NCBI RefSeq assembly: GCF_020921035.1
Contig: NC_063152.1
Coordinates: 2,362,001 to 2,426,000, forward strand
Length of the DNA: 64,000 nt
Source: Rhodamnia argentea
Taxonomy: Eukaryota; Streptophyta; Magnoliopsida; Myrtales; Myrtaceae
Direction of reading: 5' to 3'
Part shown: positions 24,287-37,306 of the stretch, piece after piece
How positions within the stretch are numbered: the stretch's first letter is position 1
Layout: each line of letters starts with the position of its first letter
Program-made: the position numbers and the translations under genes
Notes under the pieces: generated by a model
The model's input: only the letters and a program-made list of their open reading frames with translations
What the model was told of the DNA's origin: nothing
Database searches by the model: none

Positions 24287-26560
24287 TTACCCTTTACCTG
24301 TACAAAGACGACAAGTTTTTCAAAGACTACCTTAAAACCGAAAATGCTATCCACATAATGCACTTTTAAGTGTTATAGTACAGCTGCATGGTAGTTGGTA
24401 ATAACTAGACAGAAGTAGTTAAGAAAATTTGTAACTGAAAATGTCCTTTCTCTTCTTCTTTTCCTTGAATTAGCAATCTCGCCACCATGGGGTAAACCAT
24501 GGTTACCGGGATTGCTACACCTCCCTGCAAGGTACAGTCATGGCACGACATTCCAAATTTGGGCATGCTTTGTTCCAAATGGCCAAATTGGCAATCCAAG
24601 GAGCACCCCACCGAAAACTCACTCAATTGAAAGATACCAAAATAAAACTAATGGTGCCAGCTCATTCTAGAAGATAATATTGCACATTCTTAAACAAATT
24701 CATGCTTTTGAATTCGCAGAAACTAATTTAGACAAGAAGTGCTTTACGTCATTGGATCAATAAAAGTCAATGTTGCATCTTACTTCTCATTAGAAAGCAA
24801 ATATGACTAAACTGTGACTTTCCCATATTAGAAAATAATCTCAACAAATGCGTCAAAGGATACCATGATCCAAATTAATCAATAATAGAGACTACCCCTT
24901 ATGTATCGCTTTCTTGACAAGCAACACACCGCATCCCCAATGACCATGACCAGTAATATACCATGATCTAAGTATCATTGGAAGACACCCAAAATTTGTC
25001 ATTTTCACTACGAAATTGTGCATGAAATGAAGTCAGCTCTTTTTGTATTGAACAGAAGAAACTAAAAATTAATCTCCCCATATATACAAATGTTGAGAAA
25101 CTTTCAACACATCAAACAGTTGGCAGGAGTTAATGTGAGACAACTATAATCTTTTCACTGCCCACGCACTACAAAAACAGATATAGGAAATTTCCTTCAT
25201 GGGAGGTTTTTGGCGGTTACAGCAGATACTACTAAGACATTCCTAGTGTTGGTGAGTGTAAGTGAACACAATTATGCCCTTTACACTCACAGGTGAGGGA
25301 GAAACCTTTGGATTCCCTCTCACCATTTTTTGGTCATCATGACAGTTAAGATATTAGGAGAGCCACCACATGAATCATCAAATGCGAGGACAAGGGTCTT
25401 TCTTTTGCTTTCCTCTTCCCATTTGTTTCATAATGGGTGGGGTGAGATTAGGAGTGGTAGGGTTGGTATAGTTTCTTGATGATGATTGCTCCTGCCCAAA
25501 GAATCCATGCAACGTTACATTGCTGATTTTCTGTATATCTATTGTTTAGGCTAGCATGCTAGGTGCAGTCCATAATAGACATGTCTCTAAGTCAAGACAA
25601 CACAGCTGTTGCTGGAAATTTTACCAAGAAAACATGTTCCTTTATGGATTTAGTACTCGAGGTTAACACTGATATTGACACGATCACTAGGGCATTCAGT
25701 TGTGCAAGTGAGGCTCCCAGGCCAGTGCACCAATATCTCCATTCCCATCATAACCTCAGCATGCTCTTACTGCATATACCATATCTGCAATCAAACAACA
25801 AAAATTCTCACGCAAGCCACTCCATCCAGGACCCACTTCTCCCAGAGATTTACACACAACACTCTGCGATATCATTCACAATTAACCGCTCAATTATGTC
25901 GAAAAGCAGCATGACGGGTTTCCAAAAGTGGCAAATGCTGGAATCATCAAGCAACAAACATAATTAGAACATCGGCAAACGCTACCGACTTTTGCCCCCT
26001 TTTTCAGCAACAACAATTAAACCCGCGCGGAACACGTGATCAAGTTCGCAATAGCTGATAATCAAGTCGTAAATCCCACTCAATCTCAACCATAGCTACC
26101 ACGCCCAATCCCTCACCCTCCAAGCCTAAACAAAGGCGAAGACCCCGAAGAAGGCAACTGGGTTATAAAAGGCAGACGCTTCAGGACATACTAAAATTCA
26201 CCGCCGCAAAACGTAAACTTCTTCGTGGGAAACTGTGATCGGCCCAATTCGGCAACAACACAACAACGAAAGAGAGGCACGCGGGCACGCACGACTCCGT
26301 GCGAGTCAGCTCGAACGACACGTACCTGGAATCAGATCGACCAAGGGTTTCCCGGACAAACGGAAGAGAGCGACCAATGAAAATCGAAGGAGAGTCGAAG
26401 GAGACGAACTTGGTCGGAGCTCGCGCGAACTTCCTTCTCGGGAACTCTGTTTCTACCTGGTTTTGTTCGGGCACGGAAGCCTGCAACTCTCTCTCTCTCT
26501 CTCTCTCTCTTTTTCTCTATGGCTGGTTCTCAGGTTCCAGTGACTTTTTGTCCTCTTGCT
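24287..26560 (-). promoter_or_regulatory. 5' UTR intron and leader exon of the PHL7-like gene
   Basis: On the minus strand a strong donor CCAG|GTACGT places the end of a non-coding exon at 26326. An acceptor ttgtacag opens the ATG exon at 24297, so the leader is split by an intron of about 2.0 kb. The leader exon holds a GA-rich tract on its own strand, the complement of (CT)n at 26487-26511, typical of plant core-promoter and 5' UTR DNA. The transcription start is probably within about 100 bases above 26500. This is inferred from splice signals only. Confidence 0.55.
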
Positions 26561-27099
26561 CGCTTTCATTTCATTTTCACCTCTAATTCCTATTAATCTC
26601 ATTTCACGAATTTTCAGATTTTTTTTAAATTTTTTTTAATTTTATTCTATATTTATTTAAAGATATTTTTTTTGTCTCGAATTAAAAATAGAACTCTTTT
26701 TAAAAGTTAAAAAATGGTGAAATCAAGGAACAACTAATCGAAACAGAGGATTCGAAGGAGCTAGTGAAAATCAAGATCGATTTTACCGGATAGAGCGACG
26801 GTCTATATTGGGCGAATCTAGCTCGAACAGAAAATTAAAAGAAAGAATAATACGGCATTACGGTAAAATAAAATTGGGAAAAAGAAGAAGAAAAAGAAAT
26901 TACGGGTGTCACGATAATATAGGCCGGTAAAGTGGCTATTTTCACAATTTCGAGTGGGGAAGTCCTCATAGGCTAATTTCATTTTAGTTACATTTTGCAT
27001 GATTTTCTTTAGAAATAGTGTGTTTGGAAGACACTATTCTCTCATATATATATTTTTATAATCGAGATTTTCCACGTGCAATGAACTATTTCTCGGATG

Positions 27100-27215
27100 G
27101 TAAGGATTTTTACCAATACCACCAGGTAAATCCTCCAAGATGTGGTCGCTGGGAGTTGAACCTAGGACCTCGTCAATTTAATTATCTAATGTCCAGGCAT
27201 CTCATCAACTCTTTC
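27100..27215 (-). mobile_element. Possible tRNA-derived SINE remnant
   Basis: Read on the minus strand, GGTTCAACTCC near 27148-27158 differs from the pol III B-box consensus (GGTTCGANNCC) at one position and sits in the phrase cctaggttcaactcccagc. A clear A box is not visible. A cloverleaf cannot be folded, so it is not a tRNA gene. Confidence 0.3.
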
Positions 27216-28319
27216 GATGCCTCATTGGCTTTCTCCCATATTTTGCTCTTCATTTCTGAACACAACATGCATGGCAAAGTGTCGAGCTTTGCAACTCAAG
27301 TATGATCAATGGAATTTAATATCAGAACATTTTTCACCTGCACTTCCAACACTTTTTAAGGATAGTAATTTCGTGAGGACAGAATTAAAAAAAAGTCACA
27401 AGGTAAGAGACGGTTTTTTTTTTTTTTTTTGTGGTCGAAGTAAGGTAAGAAACATTACCCGGCATTATTCTCGCAAAATTGGTGAAATGACGTGATGTAG
27501 TGTCTTTAAGACGCCTCGCATTTAACATTCAAATCTTACTCAAAACTATTCTCTCTTTGGGGAAACATTTTCGCGCGAATCTTCTAATTTCGACATGGAA
27601 TAGGACATATTCGTCGCGGTGAATTCAATGTACTCGCGTGCAAATCTACCGGATGCGGCCGCATGACGGCATTGTTAAGACAGAGCCAAAAGCAAGCACG
27701 GCTACATGTCTAATCCCCAGCGAACATCAAGCATAGGCAGTTCCGCACAGAATGCTAATTCGTGAAGAATTTTATCTTAGAGACAAAGGAAAACTTGTCT
27801 AAGTACATGCTGAAGGAAAGGATGGAGACAACATAGACGACTAAAACTAACGTTTGTCTTACTAGCAGCTGTGGGCCCACTTTGGCGGTAGCAAGCACGC
27901 GCCGGTCCGGGGGAATCGACGAGTCATATTCCGGTGAACATTGAAGAGACTCCGGCACTCGTCAGAACAAAAACATCATTTTCTTGTTCGCTGGCCTGAT
28001 AGCAATGCAATTTTGGGACTTTCTGGTGCATTTTCTTTTTTGCATGCATCTAGAGGAAAGTATGCTGTGTTGTCCTGACCACCATCCTGACTGTACTCCC
28101 GAAGCTACCACCGATGGAAGTTAGCTAACGATGCAGCAGAGCCGGCATCGGCGAATGAAGAGACTTCTTTAGTTTTATGACTGTAGTCGGCTTTCCCGGC
28201 AGAATTCGACCTGACTGTCGCCTTTTGAATTGATTTCCATACCTTCCTTCGCAGTTTCTTTTTTAATGATCGGTTGTTCTTGATATCAGTCGGCCAAACA
28301 AAGAACCATATCCAATTTC

Positions 28320-28343
28320 ATTCATTCATTCATTCATCCATTC

Positions 28344-28396
<53 letters not shown>
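28320..28396. repeat. Compound (CATT)n-(AG)n microsatellite
   Basis: Five or so CATT units run into about 25 AG units. Confidence 0.95.
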
Positions 28397-28399
<3 letters not shown>

Positions 28400-29006
28400 G
28401 CAGTTCAATCTTGTGATATATGATTGATGAGCTATCAAACTGTGCAAAGACGGAGTAATTTGATTTCTCATCCTTGGCATTGCCTCCTGCAATGAACGAG
28501 CTTTTTAACTCCAGGAACAGCACAAATAAATTCATTCTCCACAATTGCCAACTTAAACAATGTTATTGCCCAAAATTTGTCCTCTTGAATAGTTTGCAAG
28601 CAACATCCTATAAATTCCACCATGATTACATTTTCCATGGCAACCATAATTGTAAAGCTCTTAGTTTATAGTTATGTTTTTCTTTTTCTAGATTACAGTT
28701 ATTTCACCAATGCCACATATGCATCATCCGAAAATCCCTCTTAACGTGTACAATCTCTTAAGGAAATTAAATCTGCTGGCCAACCATCTCACTGTTGGTA
28801 GAGAATGATCCAGAAGTCGAAAACTAAAGAGTCTAGGCATTCCGAGCGTCAATAATTTACAGGTTTTTCAGGCAGTCGTTTCAACTGTTTCTGCCAATGA
28901 GAAAGAGGACAATAAGAGAACCCGCGTTTTTTTTACACTTGAAATTGCAGGGCGGGCTAGGAGCTAGGCCAATTAGCCAGATTAATTGAATACAGAATAT
29001 TCAGCC

Positions 29007-32000
29007 CTACATCCCAAAGCCAGCAAGTCCATGAGGGCTTACCTGGGGCACTGCGACATCCTGGATCTTCAACTTAGCTTCACTCCAAATAAGAGGTGCG
29101 CTCGTTGAGTCGATGCCCATCGGTCGTTTCTTTCCTCCAGCTGGAGATTCTTCAAGAGCCAAAATTCTGGGACTCTCATGCGAGGTCAAGCAGCTTTCAG
29201 TAGAGCAATCGCCCCGCTGTGAATGGAGGCTCGGTGGAACTTCATCCTCCGTGCCATGTACTGCAGTCACCTCATGCGAGTAAAAGCCAAATGGATCAAT
29301 GGACAGGTTTCTTGGCATCTTAACCCCATATGCCTGGCATCTTTGGTTTTCAGTATCAATGATTGTGCTCCCAATGAATTGGTCTGCGAGCATCTTGCAA
29401 GCCCTCTCAAGCATTGCCATGTATCTTCTCTCCGCATCCTGGCGTATTTGCAAGTGCTTCTCAGCCTACATTATATACCCAGGATCAGATAACATGAATA
29501 ATCGATCTAGATTTCCTGTCAAGTCCCAGAATATACTATGTTGTTCTTGGCCAGCAATCATTTAGTAATTCGTATTGTGGAGCGTGTGCTAACATTCCGA
29601 AGATGACCAGAAAAATCAGAATAACATAAATGACAGTCCAGAACTTCTATGAGGAAGTCCAGTTTGAGAGAGATCACAGAAGTCTCCTTACAACAGCCCA
29701 AAAGGAAAGAAACTGCAGTATGTATTTATTTAACATAGGGGAAATCAATCACCTCAACTTGAAGATGTAATTTGCTTTGCATTTCCATTTGTGCTCTTAA
29801 TGCCTCTTTGACTTCGTGATTTCTGCGAAAGCCCATTATTCTGGAAAATTAAAATTTCATGACACAAGCACACGCAAGAAGAAGAACCACAGGGAGAAGG
29901 AAGATTAGAAAAACTCAGCCTTACTCATTCAGATCAGATGATGGTAAGCTCGGGGAAGAATTACCACTACCAGGATTTTCTAAAAGGTAAGAACCTGACA
30001 ATCCTTACCACAAAATAGCGAAAACAAAATGTGTAAGATGGAAAATCTGGGAGTGAATAGAATCATTTACTAAAACAGAGGATAAAATCTGACTTTTCTT
30101 CATTAACCCAGTATATTTCTGTCAAGGATAGATCAAATAATGACAAACAATGTAATACCATCTTTGGGTGCATCCGCCCCATCTTTCCCTGATTGCTTGC
30201 CCAGTCTGTATTTCTGAATGAAAAAGAAACACCATAATTAGTTGTTGATCACCAGACTCCATCGTCAATTAGACATTCTAGTGATTTAACATGCTATAAC
30301 CTGGAGGTGACTCTTCAAATGGAAGAGAGTCAACCCTTTAACGTTCATTGTCCGCATAATGGCCTTTGGGGTAGCTTCTGCAAATTGGATCCACACCTTC
30401 ATAAAATTAATGGGACAGTAATGGAGAACTCCCAACTTACCGGATACAACAAATTTAGGTGACTCTCGAAACATGCAGGTAAGCACCAAAAACAAAGTAC
30501 TCACAACCTACATTCATACCAATTAAGAAAAGATGGGAGACTTCAGTCGTAGTCCTACTCCTCAATTATTTTCACGGTATATCCAAATTGTACATTGGGC
30601 TTGAATGCCCGGGTGCAGAAACAGGGTAGGCAAAACCAAACGTAGAACACACCGAGTCTAAATCTTCATGCAACCCATAAGATGTGGCTTCACCCAAGTC
30701 AATGTTAATCATGACTATGTCGCATGACTATCGAATGCAAGAGACAGCAAAGCTAAAGCAAAGACTATCTGTTTCCCAATCCCCCCTGTCTCTCCTATAA
30801 TTGCTACAGAATGCTGCAAGAAAACAAGAGAGCCTAAAGAAAGATCCTGCAGCATTAGATGCAAATGATGGCACAAGATTTCTGAACTCCAAGACTTTGA
30901 GAAGGCTATTAAATGCGATTCATTGAAGTGTGAGATTCAACATCACCATGCATCTAAATGAGACACCACGATAGCAGCCTCAACTCTTTTTGGACCAAAA
31001 TAAAACCACTGGAGAATTGCAAAGAAAAGGCCAAAAGCTTGCTTTCATTTGTGGATATATAAAGTGGTGACAAACAAATCGCAAATAACGTTTGGATCCT
31101 TTTTACAACAGGATAAGAAAGATATGGAGAACCTAGATCCTTCAGAAGACATGGCATTAAAGATTCCTGTAGCCAACTCACTTAATGAAATAAGGCTTAT
31201 TGTTGCTTTCGTTGGCGGATTTTCTTCAAAAGATTCCATTATTTAAGTATGGAGATAACAGTTCATAACAAAATAAAATGGTGTAAAATTATTCGTGTAG
31301 CTGACCTAACGGGAAAAGCCTCGGTGGTCGTGAATGTTACAGATGTGGACCAACTTCTTAGTTATACTGCTGTACAGAGCCTGTATGATTTAATAGGCGG
31401 ACGACCATGAACAAATTAAGGATCTTCACATAACCTTTTCTTTTTACAAGTCACAAAGCTGGAAAAAGCTGGTTCTTTCCTGGAAAGTAAATATTTACCT
31501 GGCTATGATATCGTGTGTAACCTAGTCAGCTGCTGGCATTTGACTAAATCTCACAAAACCAAAAGGAAAACCTCATGATTCTTACCAAGGAATCATGATA
31601 TGATAACCCATTCCTATCAGCAAAACCATTAAATACAATCGACTCAAGCATATATAGAATAAGAAAAAACCATACACTAGGATGAAATATCTATACCAAT
31701 ACCTCTCAACTGGTAGCAACTTAGCAACGTTAGTATCAAGCGTTGCTAGACGCTACTTGTTTTTTCTATTTGATTGCACGTGTAAAAAATCCCCTCAGCT
31801 CAATTATCCGTATTTTTTTTCCTTGAGAAACCCAATGTGTGAAAGTTTTGCAGATTCTCAGTGACTCTTGAAAACCCATAGCAAAAACAATCAGAACATA
31901 AACCGCATTCAGAATGCAATAATGAGCACTCATAGGTTTTAGCTTTCCAGAAATTGAGAGCCAAGCATTTTTCCGTTATTTTCAAGAATGAGGGACGTAA

Positions 32001-33619
32001 ATAAACATCCAGAGAGAAACGATTGTGTCTTCAGTTTCCTTTAGAATACATATGCTACAAACATCACTTAATGTCCCAAGCACAATTCTGAAAGCCAGGC
32101 ATTACAGAAGGAAAAGTAAATTCTCAGAAAATTTCAAATGAATACTAAAATAGGAGAACTACTCAAGCAGTCAACCAAAAGCCAGAGATTTTCTGCCATG
32201 TCCCCGTTGATCTCTCTCAGTTACAGATCAGATTGAGAAAACACGGACACCGTGAAGCTAACAATACAAAAATGCAAGTGGCATATCTTCTCACAAAATC
32301 AAGTGCGTCCACCAATGCGAGGAAGTCATCACTCAAGTTCATGCAGAGCTAACACGCAATAAAACGTGCAAGCCTCTTACACAATTTGGCTGGGGACCTA
32401 AGCGGGAGTTCTGTTTATTTCTGAATCTCTTCCCATATCAGGAAGAGGGTAAGGCCTCGACCTCTGGCCATTAATTACCTATTGTATATCATCCACTTTG
32501 AAAAATGAGTGGATCAGAAGCAACAATTCGCAAATTGACCTTGAAAACTTCATTTAACAGGAAAACGACCTGGAAGCTTCCCCTCAATCGCTAAAAGTAC
32601 CCGATTTCAAGCCCAATGGACTTGGAAATACTCATGATTACTATCTTTTATTGGGTGTAAAACCAAATCATTCTTTTGGGCCAAAGAAAGAGGAAAACCA
32701 CTAACTCATACCAGAACCTCCTATGGGAAAGACTACAATTATTTCCCTACTCAACAAACTGCTTAAGATTTTCTGTCAGATTGACTTCCAGTTCTTACCA
32801 AAGCAAGATTCCAAGACGAACTGCTTCGCAGTATAAGTCCTTACAATTCCTCTTTGCTCTACAGCCTCAGCCTGTCGACTCTATAGATCACTCCAGTATC
32901 AGGCAAACACTAGCCTAATTTGAGTGCCCGGAGAGAACTACTCACATCTTTCGGTTGAGAGCTTTCTCAACAGTTATGCGACCGGCATTTTGAGCGAGTA
33001 GTAAATTTCCTGCTAAATAAGCAATTTCTAGACTTTTACAAATTCCTCGTTTTCTTGCAGAGGAACCTGCAGCAGTTTTCTGGTAGTTCAGAAAACTCAC
33101 TGATCAATATAAAAAGCCACCTCATTTGAGCCCAAACAAAATCTCTCAGCGAAACACGAATTCCCTGCGTCAAATTTTACCCTAAGAAGTACCAAAGACC
33201 AAGTGCATTTTCCTGACTAACTTAACACTGCGCAAGTCCCGACAGCAGCCGAAATTGAGGATCGCAGGAGAACAACTAAACTAACTGAACGCTCTCCGTC
33301 TCAGCTGAGCTACTAAAGTCAAACCTTTACAGCGGAATAAAACTGAGAAAATCACGCACGTTAATCCTATCAAAACAGCACGAACTGCACAGCAAAAAAA
33401 AGCAGAAGGAATCAGAGAAATGAAGGACTCACTGCCAGCTCCGCCGAGCTGAGTGACGGCGTCGACGAAGCGCTCGTGGAGATCGGCCGTCCAGCGGAGG
33501 CGAGGCTTGGGATCGGAGGTCAGCACGAGGCACGGATCTCCCCGGTGGCCGGGATTGCCGCCGCCGAAATGGTCGGGGCCGATGAGCCCCTCGTGGGGCT
33601 GAATCAGTGGTGGGAACAT
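29007..33619 (-). CDS. MYB-CC transcription factor with divergent coiled coil, 305 aa
   Basis: Exons, 5' to 3' on the minus strand: 33619-33433, 30377-30301, 30213-30159, 29994-29925, 29822-29753, 29465-29007 (918 nt). The start is the ATG of MFPPLIQPHEGLIGP; an upstream TTG in the same frame is not a start. The GARP/MYB repeat reads PKPRLRWTADLHERF through SHLQKYRLGKQ (SHLQKY at 85-90). The first four exon lengths differ from those of the gene at 20785 except exon 2 (77 nt in both), but exon number, most intron phases and total length agree, so the two are paralogues. The coiled-coil segment has LHLQVE in place of LHEQLE (148-153), then EKHLQIRQDAERRY. Intron 1 is 3,055 bp. It is likely a nuclear DNA-binding protein. 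The closest Arabidopsis PHL or APL member is not certain. Confidence 0.9.
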
Positions 33620-35305
33620 CAGCTCCAAACCCTAGGGAGAGGACCCGGACCGGGAGTCCCGACAGAACCGCCCTCGGGAGCTCGAGAACAGCTCGAACCG
33701 CCGGCGAATCGGCGGATTTGAAGGAGGAGGAGAAGAAGAAGGAGAAGGGTGAGAAAGGAAGTGGAGCAGAGAGCTCAGAGCTCAAAGCTCAAGTGGCAGC
33801 AACAGTAAATAACATCATGACCTGCTTTTTGTTCGCAGCGTAAAAAACACATCTTTTTCATTTTGTTCACGCATGGAAAAGAAGGTGAAAAGCAAGAGAG
33901 AGAGAGTCCGTACAGAAATGGCTGGTCCGCGGCGCTACTTTTCGAGATTTCGTCGCTTTCTGCGCTGTCTGCTCTGCTCTGCTCTGATCATGCCCCCACC
34001 CAGGGGTCGAAGAGGACGACTGATTTCCCCTCCTTCATTCCCACGTTATCTTCTTGATCAAAAAAGCTTCCTTCTTTTGCAATTCATATGCTGCAACGGC
34101 CAAGCACAACTGTTTCTCGAGAAATCCAACCTCGAAAATCCGTGATCGATAGAACGAGACCCATGTCGATGTAGCAAGGTACGATAGTAAATCAAGCCGT
34201 TTCGATCATTGCCGTACCTCATTACATCGCAAAAGGACTTCGAACACGATCATTGATTCGCATGAATTTATGTATAAGATGTCAGTGGTCGGATCGGATA
34301 GCTCTTGGGAAGAATTACGAAAGAAAAAAAGGCTTTACCCTTCGTTTTCTATACTTCCACGTGCTTTTTCAGTCGCGTTCGCTTGTTTTTAATTTGTCCT
34401 TCCCGACGTAAAGTTCAAGCCAAGTTCAAATTGCTGTGTTTGTCCTACAGCTCCGGGAATTCCGATGTGAATAGAACTTAGTCGATGTGGAAGTAAGGAG
34501 ATGAAAGGCAGAGTTCATCTGTTTATGAATTATTTCCCAAGACTGTTGCTTTCTCTTGTGGTGGTACAGTTGGAGTTGAAGACCAATCAGGACTACATTA
34601 TTGGGAGTTGTTTGCTTTGTTGTGAATGGGGTACATTGATTGTAAGTGCGCCGACCAAGTAAGCCCTTCGAATAGACCGTAGTTTCGGTTGCTCTTCAAA
34701 GTGGAATAGTTTATGGCTTGAAACATCATCAGTCTCTCCCATTTGAGAACCCCGGGCCGATAAAACTTGTGAACCGGGTAAGACTCCACCGACACGATGG
34801 GGACAGGATTCCCGAGCTACTATGAACACAATGTCGATCGTGTTCGGACGAAGCTCTTGATTAGCTGGCTACTGGGCGGGCGAACGGGGCTTGAGGAACG
34901 TTAATCTGTTGAAGCCATTCAAATATTGAGCTGATAGCTGTTAGCTCGACTAGTCCCCGCTTTCATATCCTGCTTCAGCCAACCAAACTCCAGAGAAAAT
35001 CACTCTCTTTTGCTCATCCGAAGTGGGGGAACGATTAACAACAATCCAGCCTTCTGGAGAAACACGGCAGAATTGGAACACGGTCTCGGTAAAGTAATAT
35101 TTGATTGGAAAAATCAAAGGGTTCGAATAACGTCGCTTGACCCGCTCATAACCCCGGCAGCACTATAATTTGGATACAGAGGAACCTTTCACTCTCCAGA
35201 ATATCCAAAGCCAACACGAATGAACTGAATCTGACACTGTCCAAAAGAACGTGTCCCATTTGCATGCATTGATAACTTGTATGAGATTCTTTATGAGCTA
35301 TACCA
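33620..35305. other. Promoter of the MYB-CC gene and intergenic DNA
   Basis: The first 250 bases or so are the GC-rich leader and promoter of the minus-strand gene, purine-rich on the plus strand. The remainder holds no recognisable gene. The ORF at 33863-34145 on the plus strand has no family resemblance. The 3' UTR of the PPR gene lies at the right end. Confidence 0.45.
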
Positions 35306-37306
35306 TCATGTCATGGGTCGTTTCTCTTTCGTGGAACCCATTTCAAGCAGTAGGGGCATAAGCTTCTCCTGGAGCAATCTATAGACTCTCTCCATCTCTG
35401 GATGTGATCTGTCCCCGGCAAAGAAAACGTGACTTTTCCCATTTACTTCTATTTGACTGAAGCCCGGAACTTTCCTCACGTTCTGTTCCTTCATTTTCTT
35501 CCTCACTCGTGCGAATTCGCTCCACTTGCCACTTGCAGCAAAAACATTAGCCGATAGCACATAAGGCCCCGCGGCAGCAGGCTCTAGCTCTATTAGCTTC
35601 TCCCCAAGGAGATTTGCTAGACTATCATATCCCTGAAACCTGCAAGCGCCAAGAAGTGCGCCCAAGACAGCACCATCTTGTTCCGACAGAGGCATTTTAC
35701 TGAAAACCTCCAAAGCCTCTTCTACTTGTCCTGCCCGACCAAGCATATCCACAAGGCAACAGTAATGCTCTGCTTTTGGTTCTAAAGCATATGCAGCAAC
35801 CATCGAGTCAAAAAGCATCCGACCTTTCTTGACCATGCCAGCATGACTACAAGCTGACAAAACCCCTACAAATGTGATATTATCTGGTGTGGCTCCTGCC
35901 CTCAGCATGCGTGCAAACACATGCAATGCATGGTGACCATGTCCATGATTTGCATAAGATAATATCATCGCAGTCCATGAGACAACATCCTTACACTTGA
36001 GATTCTCGAAGACTAGCCTAGCAGAGAAAAGATCCCCATTTCGTGAATACATGGTAATAAGGGCGTTGGCAAGTGGCATATCAAGCTCAAACCCAAGAGG
36101 TATAATTAGTGCATGAGCTTGCATGACTTCTAATGTGCCTTCGCACGAGGTTAAGGCACTAGTGATAGTCATCTCATTTGGCCTAAATCCAGATCGCCGC
36201 ATGTGAATGAGGAGGCGTAAGGCTTCACCTTCTGGGCCATGTCTTGCGTAACCATCAATAATGGCATTCCAGGTGACTATATTCCTTCGCGGCATTGAGC
36301 TGAAAATTTCATTAGCTTCAACCATAAGCCCTTCATCAACGTATGCTGTGACCATAGCATTCCATGAAGTGATATCTTTATTAGGCATCTTCTCGAAATA
36401 TTCACGTGCATTTTTAGTCATTCCATTCCGTGCTAGACCAGTAACCATAATAGTCCAAGAAACTTCATTTCTTTGAGGCATCATATTAAACATCTGAATG
36501 GCTTCAGTTACCCTATTGCCATCCATCAAACCATGAATCATGACATTCCAAGAATAAGTATTCTTCTGCGGCATTATCTTGAAGAGCTGCTCTGCATCAT
36601 CTAATCGACCATTCTCAATGTAAGACTTGATCATCACTGTCCAAGCAACAATGTTCTTCTCAGGCATCAGATCGAAAGTTTTACGAGCTCGATCTATCAA
36701 ACTATTGCAAGCATAACCTTGGACAACAGTAGTCCAAGAAACCACATTCTTGTCCGGCATTTGTTCGAAAAGTGCAAGACCCTTGTCAACCTGCCCGCTC
36801 CTAAAGTACCCAGAAACCAAACTAGTCCATGAGTACACATTCCGCTCTGTCATTTCGTCGAAGACCTTCTGGGCATCACCCATACGGCCAGCCTTCGCAT
36901 ACCCACCTATCATCGCTGAATCGACTCCCACATTTCTCCCGGGCATTTCCCAGAAGAGCTGCTCAGCCTTGGGAAGATCATTGTCCTCGAGGTATGCCTT
37001 GATCATGGACGAATAAGAGAAAGCATCCTGCCGAGGCATATCATCGAACACCTTCCTCGCTTCCTCGACTTTGCCACAACGACCCAGTGTCTTGATCATT
37101 ACGTTGCAGTCACGGATGTCGGGATCTTGGGTCGAGGTCGGAAGTGAATTCAGAGCTCTGGGAATCAAGATCCTATTATTCGTGTACCTTCGGAGGAACA
37201 CTTTCGCTGGGGAAGAAAGCGAAGGCCTCGTGCCTATGCAATGATTTGCGGCAAGAAGCTTGAGAAAATTCAGGCAGCGAACAGGGCAGGCTCTGACGGA
37301 ATGCAT
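35306..37306 (-). CDS. PLS-class PPR protein with E/E+ domain, 666 aa, intronless
   Basis: A single uninterrupted ORF begins MHSVRACPVRCLNFLK, an Arg-rich, acid-poor leader that suggests mitochondrial (possibly plastid) import. From about residue 65 there are roughly nine consecutive short S-type repeats of 31 residues (pattern ending MP-x-x-N/D-V-x-S/A-W). L- and P-type repeats follow and then a P-L-S block ending near LVDMLGRAGQVEEALEVF. The C-terminal E domain (AVLGALLGACR) and E+ region (VPGFSQIEVNGKSHVFFAGDRSHPE) are complete, but there is no DYW deaminase domain, and the protein stops at EKRPMT. Proteins of this class recognise organelle RNA and take part in C-to-U editing, recruiting a DYW partner. 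The target is not predictable here without applying the repeat code. Intronless structure is normal for the family. Confidence 0.93.
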   Translation of the reverse strand: MHSVRACPVRCLNFLKLLAANHCIGTRPSLSSPAKVFLRRYTNNRILIPRALNSLPTSTQDPDIRDCNVMIKTLGRCGKVEEARKVFDDMPRQDAFSYSSMIKAYLEDNDLPKAEQLFWEMPGRNVGVDSAMIGGYAKAGRMGDAQKVFDEMTERNVYSWTSLVSGYFRSGQVDKGLALFEQMPDKNVVSWTTVVQGYACNSLIDRARKTFDLMPEKNIVAWTVMIKSYIENGRLDDAEQLFKIMPQKNTYSWNVMIHGLMDGNRVTEAIQMFNMMPQRNEVSWTIMVTGLARNGMTKNAREYFEKMPNKDITSWNAMVTAYVDEGLMVEANEIFSSMPRRNIVTWNAIIDGYARHGPEGEALRLLIHMRRSGFRPNEMTITSALTSCEGTLEVMQAHALIIPLGFELDMPLANALITMYSRNGDLFSARLVFENLKCKDVVSWTAMILSYANHGHGHHALHVFARMLRAGATPDNITFVGVLSACSHAGMVKKGRMLFDSMVAAYALEPKAEHYCCLVDMLGRAGQVEEALEVFSKMPLSEQDGAVLGALLGACRFQGYDSLANLLGEKLIELEPAAAGPYVLSANVFAASGKWSEFARVRKKMKEQNVRKVPGFSQIEVNGKSHVFFAGDRSHPEMERVYRLLQEKLMPLLLEMGSTKEKRPMT

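Larger units (their letters stand above)
26561..29006. other. Intergenic DNA between the two MYB-CC genes
   Basis: No protein-coding gene recognised. It contains a SINE-like stretch (27100-27215) and a compound microsatellite, (CATT)n then (AG)n, at 28320-28396. The rest is single-copy-looking A/T-rich sequence plus the 3' UTR of the downstream gene. Confidence 0.5.

Noticed and set aside
27140-27170. tRNA gene suggested by a good B box
   Set aside because: No acceptor stem, D arm or anticodon arm can be drawn around it, so a SINE remnant is the better reading.
33620-33628. Upstream in-frame TTG as start of the second MYB-CC protein (MELMFPP)
   Set aside because: TTG is not a normal plant initiator; the ATG at 33619 gives the family-typical MFPPLIQP start.
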